Source: an uncultured Klebsiella sp.
GTDB lineage: Bacteria; Pseudomonadota; Gammaproteobacteria; Enterobacterales; Enterobacteriaceae
Assembly (NCBI GenBank): GCA_902490055.1
Contig: CABUCP010000095.1
Location: 1-9,048 of the forward strand
Direction of reading: 5' to 3'
Length of the DNA: 9,048 bases
Below, piece after piece: positions 6,619 through 9,048 of this stretch (position 1 is its first letter; each line of letters opens with the position of its first letter). The translations under genes were made by a program, and so were the position numbers. The notes below the pieces were generated by a model that saw nothing but the letters and a program-made list of their open reading frames with translations, was not told the DNA's origin and did not search any database.

Positions 6619-7785
6619 TTATAAATAGCCGGGCTGCGGCGGATGGCCGAAGAACATATTGCCGGCGTTGATGTAGGTCAGTTCGCCCATAAAGGCATGT
6701 TGTGTAATCACCATCGAGTCGCGGGCGTAGCGCTGCAGCGGGCTGCGCATCGAAATGCCCGGCATCCCGGCAAGCTTTAGCGCGCGGGTGGTGACTGATG
6801 AAGAGACGCGGGTGACGTGGGTGGACGACAAACGCAGGGCATTGATCATCTCTTCATTCGGCTCGTCGCCGCGCAGAATTGCCTGCCAGACATCGTCGAT
6901 GGCGTCATAGAACCAGCAGCGCGCCGAACGCAGCTCGGCTTCGCAATGGGCGATTTCCATCTGCGCGAACTGGCGATCCGCGAGGCACGGCGCGCCGGTC
7001 ACCGAACTTTGGCGTTCGGCGATGGCGTAGATCTCCGAGAGCGCGGCGCGGGCGATGCCCAGCGCGACCACCGACAGTACCTGGGTGGCTAGCGACAGTA
7101 CCGGATAGCGGTATAAAGGGCCGTCAAGATTCAGATCGCCGCCGCGAATAAAGGTCCACTCCTGCGGAACAAAGGCATCATTCAGCACCACGTCATGGCT
7201 GCCGGTGCCGGACAGGCCGACGGTATTCCAGACCGGGTCGATAGTGAACTTGCTGGCGGGCAGCACCGCGATACGCGGCAGCGGACGGGCGGAGCCGTCA
7301 TCCGGAATGATACCGACGCCGATGAGCTCGGCGCCGCTGCAGCCGCTGGCAAAGCTCCAGCGCCCGCTGACGCGGTAGCCGCCGTCCTGGGCCGCCGCTT
7401 TCTGCGGCGGAAAGATACCGCCGGCAAAGACGATATCCGGGCCGTGGCGGTACAGTTCGTCGAGCGTTGTCAGCGGCAGGCCGCCAAGATAAAACGGATT
7501 CATGCCGAAGCTGGCCACCCAGCCGGCGGAGCCGTCGGCGGTGGAGAGGGATTCGACGAGCTGACAAAATTCCGCTGGCGAGATTTCATCGCCGCCGTAG
7601 CGTTTGGGCACCAGCGCGCGGTAGACGCCAATCTTTTTAAAACGCGAAATAATATCCGCAGAGATATATTTCTGCTGCTCGAACTCCTCGCTGCGCTTTT
7701 TAATCTCGGCGAGTAATTCAGCAAATTCAGATGTAGTGGCGTGCAGCGTCTTTTCCGCACGCGAAGTTGCAGAGGGGTTTAACAT
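6619..7785 (-). CDS. iacA: IacA, flavin-dependent indole-3-acetate monooxygenase (acyl-CoA dehydrogenase fold)
   Basis: Encodes a 388-residue protein of the acyl-CoA dehydrogenase superfamily, in the two-component flavin monooxygenase branch (HsaA, HpaB-type C2 component). An N-terminal helical domain (about 15-125, with L58-V-P-K-R-Y-G-G65 and S86-A-G-W89) is followed by a beta domain with G141-R-W143-S-F-x-S147-G, and by a C-terminal four-helix domain with R355-D and H363. A tryptophan-containing 'WxFxSG' block and a late His are typical of the hydroxylases rather than of true dehydrogenases; no obvious CoA-ester catalytic glutamate was identified. It would use reduced flavin from IacG and O2 to oxygenate the indole ring of indole-3-acetate, the entry step of the iac pathway. 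The start at 7785 has GAGG about 9 bases upstream. It lies 39 bases after the iacH stop and 18 bases before iacB. Confidence 0.88.
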   Translation of the reverse strand: MLNPSATSRAEKTLHATTSEFAELLAEIKKRSEEFEQQKYISADIISRFKKIGVYRALVPKRYGGDEISPAEFCQLVESLSTADGSAGWVASFGMNPFYLGGLPLTTLDELYRHGPDIVFAGGIFPPQKAAAQDGGYRVSGRWSFASGCSGAELIGVGIIPDDGSARPLPRIAVLPASKFTIDPVWNTVGLSGTGSHDVVLNDAFVPQEWTFIRGGDLNLDGPLYRYPVLSLATQVLSVVALGIARAALSEIYAIAERQSSVTGAPCLADRQFAQMEIAHCEAELRSARCWFYDAIDDVWQAILRGDEPNEEMINALRLSSTHVTRVSSSVTTRALKLAGMPGISMRSPLQRYARDSMVITQHAFMGELTYINAGNMFFGHPPQPGYL

Positions 7786-7824
7786 GCGATTTAGCCTCTT
7801 CCAGTTAATGAAAGTACGGTTTTA

Positions 7825-8970
7825 TTATTTTAATTTTCCCAGCAAATACTCAGCGTAATTAAGTAAATCGAACTCTTTATTTTTATTAGCGACTAATTGC
7901 AGAGCTACCGGGCGATGATTAATTTCGCCAAGCGGCAGGCTCAGCGCCGGGTGGCCGCTTAAATTGAACGGGCGCACCAGACGAGTAAGATTAACCACGT
8001 TAAGCGGATTGGCCGCTTCCTCAAGCGTCGGCGGGCATTCCGGCAGGGTTGGCAGCATAATCAGCGGCGTTTTTGCCAGCTGCGCGTCCACCGCGGCGCT
8101 AAATTGCTGACGCACGCTTTCCGCCGCCTGCCGCTGCTGCGGACTGATTTCCGCTCCGGCGCGGATCCGCTGCGCGACGTCCGCCGCCAGATTCGGCGCG
8201 TCGATGATGTGATGAAACGCCTGCCAGTTCTCCTGGCTTATCACCGTAAGCCCGGCCTGATGTGCTTCATTGAACCCCGGCAGGAAGGCCGGCGACCACG
8301 AAAGCCCCGCATGTTGCAGATGCGCGACGATGAGTTGTTCAATGGCCGGCGTCGCCGTACCGGCCAGATAGCTTATCGCCGGCGCCTCGCGATGCGCCGC
8401 CGGCGCCGCCTGGTTCAGCGCTTTCGCCAGCGCCTGACGTAAGGTGGCGATATCGCGGGCAAACAGGCCGACGCAATCCAGCGAGCTTTGCGCCGGCATC
8501 ACTCCCATGCGGCTGAGGCGGCCAAAGCTCGGCTTCAGGCCGATGACGCCACAGCAGGCCGCGGGCATTCTGACCGAACCGCCGGTGTCGGTGCCGATAG
8601 CGAAGTCGACTTCACCGGCGGCGACCACCGCGGCGGAACCGCTGGACGAGCCGCCGGGGATCAGCTGCGGGTAATGCGGATTGCGCGGCGTACCGCACCA
8701 CGGATTAATACCAGTGACGCCAAATGCCAGCTCGTGCAGCGTGGTTTTGCCGCGCAGCTGGCAGCCGTTATCAAGCAACGTCTGGACCACGGCGGCATGG
8801 CTGACGGCCGGCGGCGCCTCTTGCAGTACCGGGCTACCGGCACGGGTTGGAAAACCGGCGATATCAAGGCTGTCTTTGACCGCAAACGTCAGCTCGCCTT
8901 CGCCCAGGGAGAAGCGCGAGATAAATCCGGATGACGCGTTTTCTGTCTCTGTACAATGTTCAGTCGCCAT
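7825..8970 (-). CDS. iacH: IacH, amidase-signature family hydrolase
   Basis: Encodes a 381-residue soluble hydrolase of the amidase signature family. The Ser-cisSer-Lys triad is complete: K32 in F-A-V-K-D, the cis-Ser S108 in G106-G-S-S-S-G-S112, and the nucleophile S132 in T127-D-T-G-G-S132. The spacings (K to cis-Ser 76, cis-Ser to Ser 24) fit the family. It is shorter than GatA-type amidases (about 450-500), with a compact C-terminal half. It is the first gene of the operon as seen here. A role in hydrolysing an amide formed from the opened oxindole ring is plausible; release of indole-3-acetate from its amide conjugates is an alternative. The start at 8970 has GGAA about 9 bases upstream. 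The last 30 or so codons are AT-rich and Asn/Lys-rich, unlike the rest of the gene. Confidence 0.85.
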   Translation of the reverse strand: MATEHCTETENASSGFISRFSLGEGELTFAVKDSLDIAGFPTRAGSPVLQEAPPAVSHAAVVQTLLDNGCQLRGKTTLHELAFGVTGINPWCGTPRNPHYPQLIPGGSSSGSAAVVAAGEVDFAIGTDTGGSVRMPAACCGVIGLKPSFGRLSRMGVMPAQSSLDCVGLFARDIATLRQALAKALNQAAPAAHREAPAISYLAGTATPAIEQLIVAHLQHAGLSWSPAFLPGFNEAHQAGLTVISQENWQAFHHIIDAPNLAADVAQRIRAGAEISPQQRQAAESVRQQFSAAVDAQLAKTPLIMLPTLPECPPTLEEAANPLNVVNLTRLVRPFNLSGHPALSLPLGEINHRPVALQLVANKNKEFDLLNYAEYLLGKLK

Positions 8971-9048
8971 GGTTCACATTTCCGATAGGTGGTGACAATT
9001 GCCGCGTTAAGCGATTAAAAAACGACCCGCTGGCGTCTGAGGTAATCT
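8971..9048 (-). promoter_or_regulatory. Upstream leader of the iac operon (partial)
   Basis: This 78-base stretch before iacH holds no gene. It should contain part of the operon leader and perhaps its promoter. On the minus strand a TTGTCA hexamer (8993-8998) resembles a -35 box, but nothing like a -10 box lies 16-18 bases after it, so no promoter is called. A run of six T (9017-9022) follows an imperfect 5-bp stem with one bulge (9024-9037), which could be the weak terminator of a gene further right or a part of the promoter region. The operator of the expected MarR-type regulator could not be identified. Confidence 0.35.

Noticed and set aside
7195..7716. 173-codon open frame on the plus strand opposite iacA
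   Set aside because: Antisense to a clear acyl-CoA dehydrogenase-fold gene; the Ala/Arg/Gly-rich peptide is typical of a GC-driven shadow.
8993..8998. TTGTCA hexamer as a -35 box of the iac promoter
   Set aside because: No acceptable -10 hexamer occurs 16-18 bases downstream, and the iacH start is too close for a normal leader.
9017..9037. Imperfect 5-bp stem followed by six T on the minus strand, resembling an intrinsic terminator
   Set aside because: The stem is short and carries a bulge, and no upstream gene is visible in the window to which it could belong.
1..9048. CRISPR array, tRNA or rRNA gene, insertion sequence, or defence system
   Set aside because: No regularly spaced repeats, tRNA-like cloverleaf, transposase or integrase frame, or terminal inverted repeats were found by reading; nearly all of the window is explained by the operon.

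Overview
The window carries one long catabolic operon, transcribed right to left on the minus strand. Reading from 8970 down to 272, the genes encode an amidase-signature hydrolase, an acyl-CoA-dehydrogenase-fold flavin monooxygenase, a small alpha/beta protein, a SnoaL-like protein, Rieske oxygenase alpha and beta subunits, a short-chain dehydrogenase, a ferredoxin-type oxygenase reductase, a flavin reductase and an MFS transporter. This content and order match the known iac (indole-3-acetic acid catabolism) cluster in the iacHABICDEFG arrangement I recall from Acinetobacter, here followed by a metabolite:H+ symporter-type permease. The assignment is by recognition of families plus gene order; no database search was possible.

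Organism: high-GC coding sequence (about 60% in sampled stretches), good Shine-Dalgarno sites and an AT-rich chaperone-usher-type pilin end at the left edge suggest a gammaproteobacterium, most likely an enterobacterium. Genus is not resolved.

Layout: 1-183 is the 3' end of a plus-strand gene of about 36% GC that looks like a fimbrial subunit C-terminus. 184-271 is a convergent gap with a perfect 11-bp hairpin that fits the end of the operon. 272-1597 is the transporter. 1598-1683 is a gap with a small hairpin. 1684-8970 is iacG-F-E-D-C-I-B-A-H, tightly packed: gaps of 3 to 39 nt and one ATGA overlap (iacC/iacD). 8971-9048 is the operon leader. No intergenic stretch exceeds 90 bases.

How the genes work together (family and pathway knowledge): the permease would import the auxin. 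IacG supplies reduced flavin to IacA, which oxygenates the indole ring. IacE reduces or redirects the product toward 3-hydroxy-2-oxindole-3-acetic acid. The Rieske oxygenase IacC/IacD, fed electrons by IacF, attacks the oxindole. IacH is a plausible amide-bond hydrolase on the way to catechol. IacB and IacI are pathway proteins with poorly defined roles. The usual MarR-type regulator iacR and any catechol-cleavage genes are not in this window. I did not find an undescribed system; the most interesting points are the poorly understood IacB and IacI, the patchy base composition within the operon, and the sharp junction with the pilin gene.
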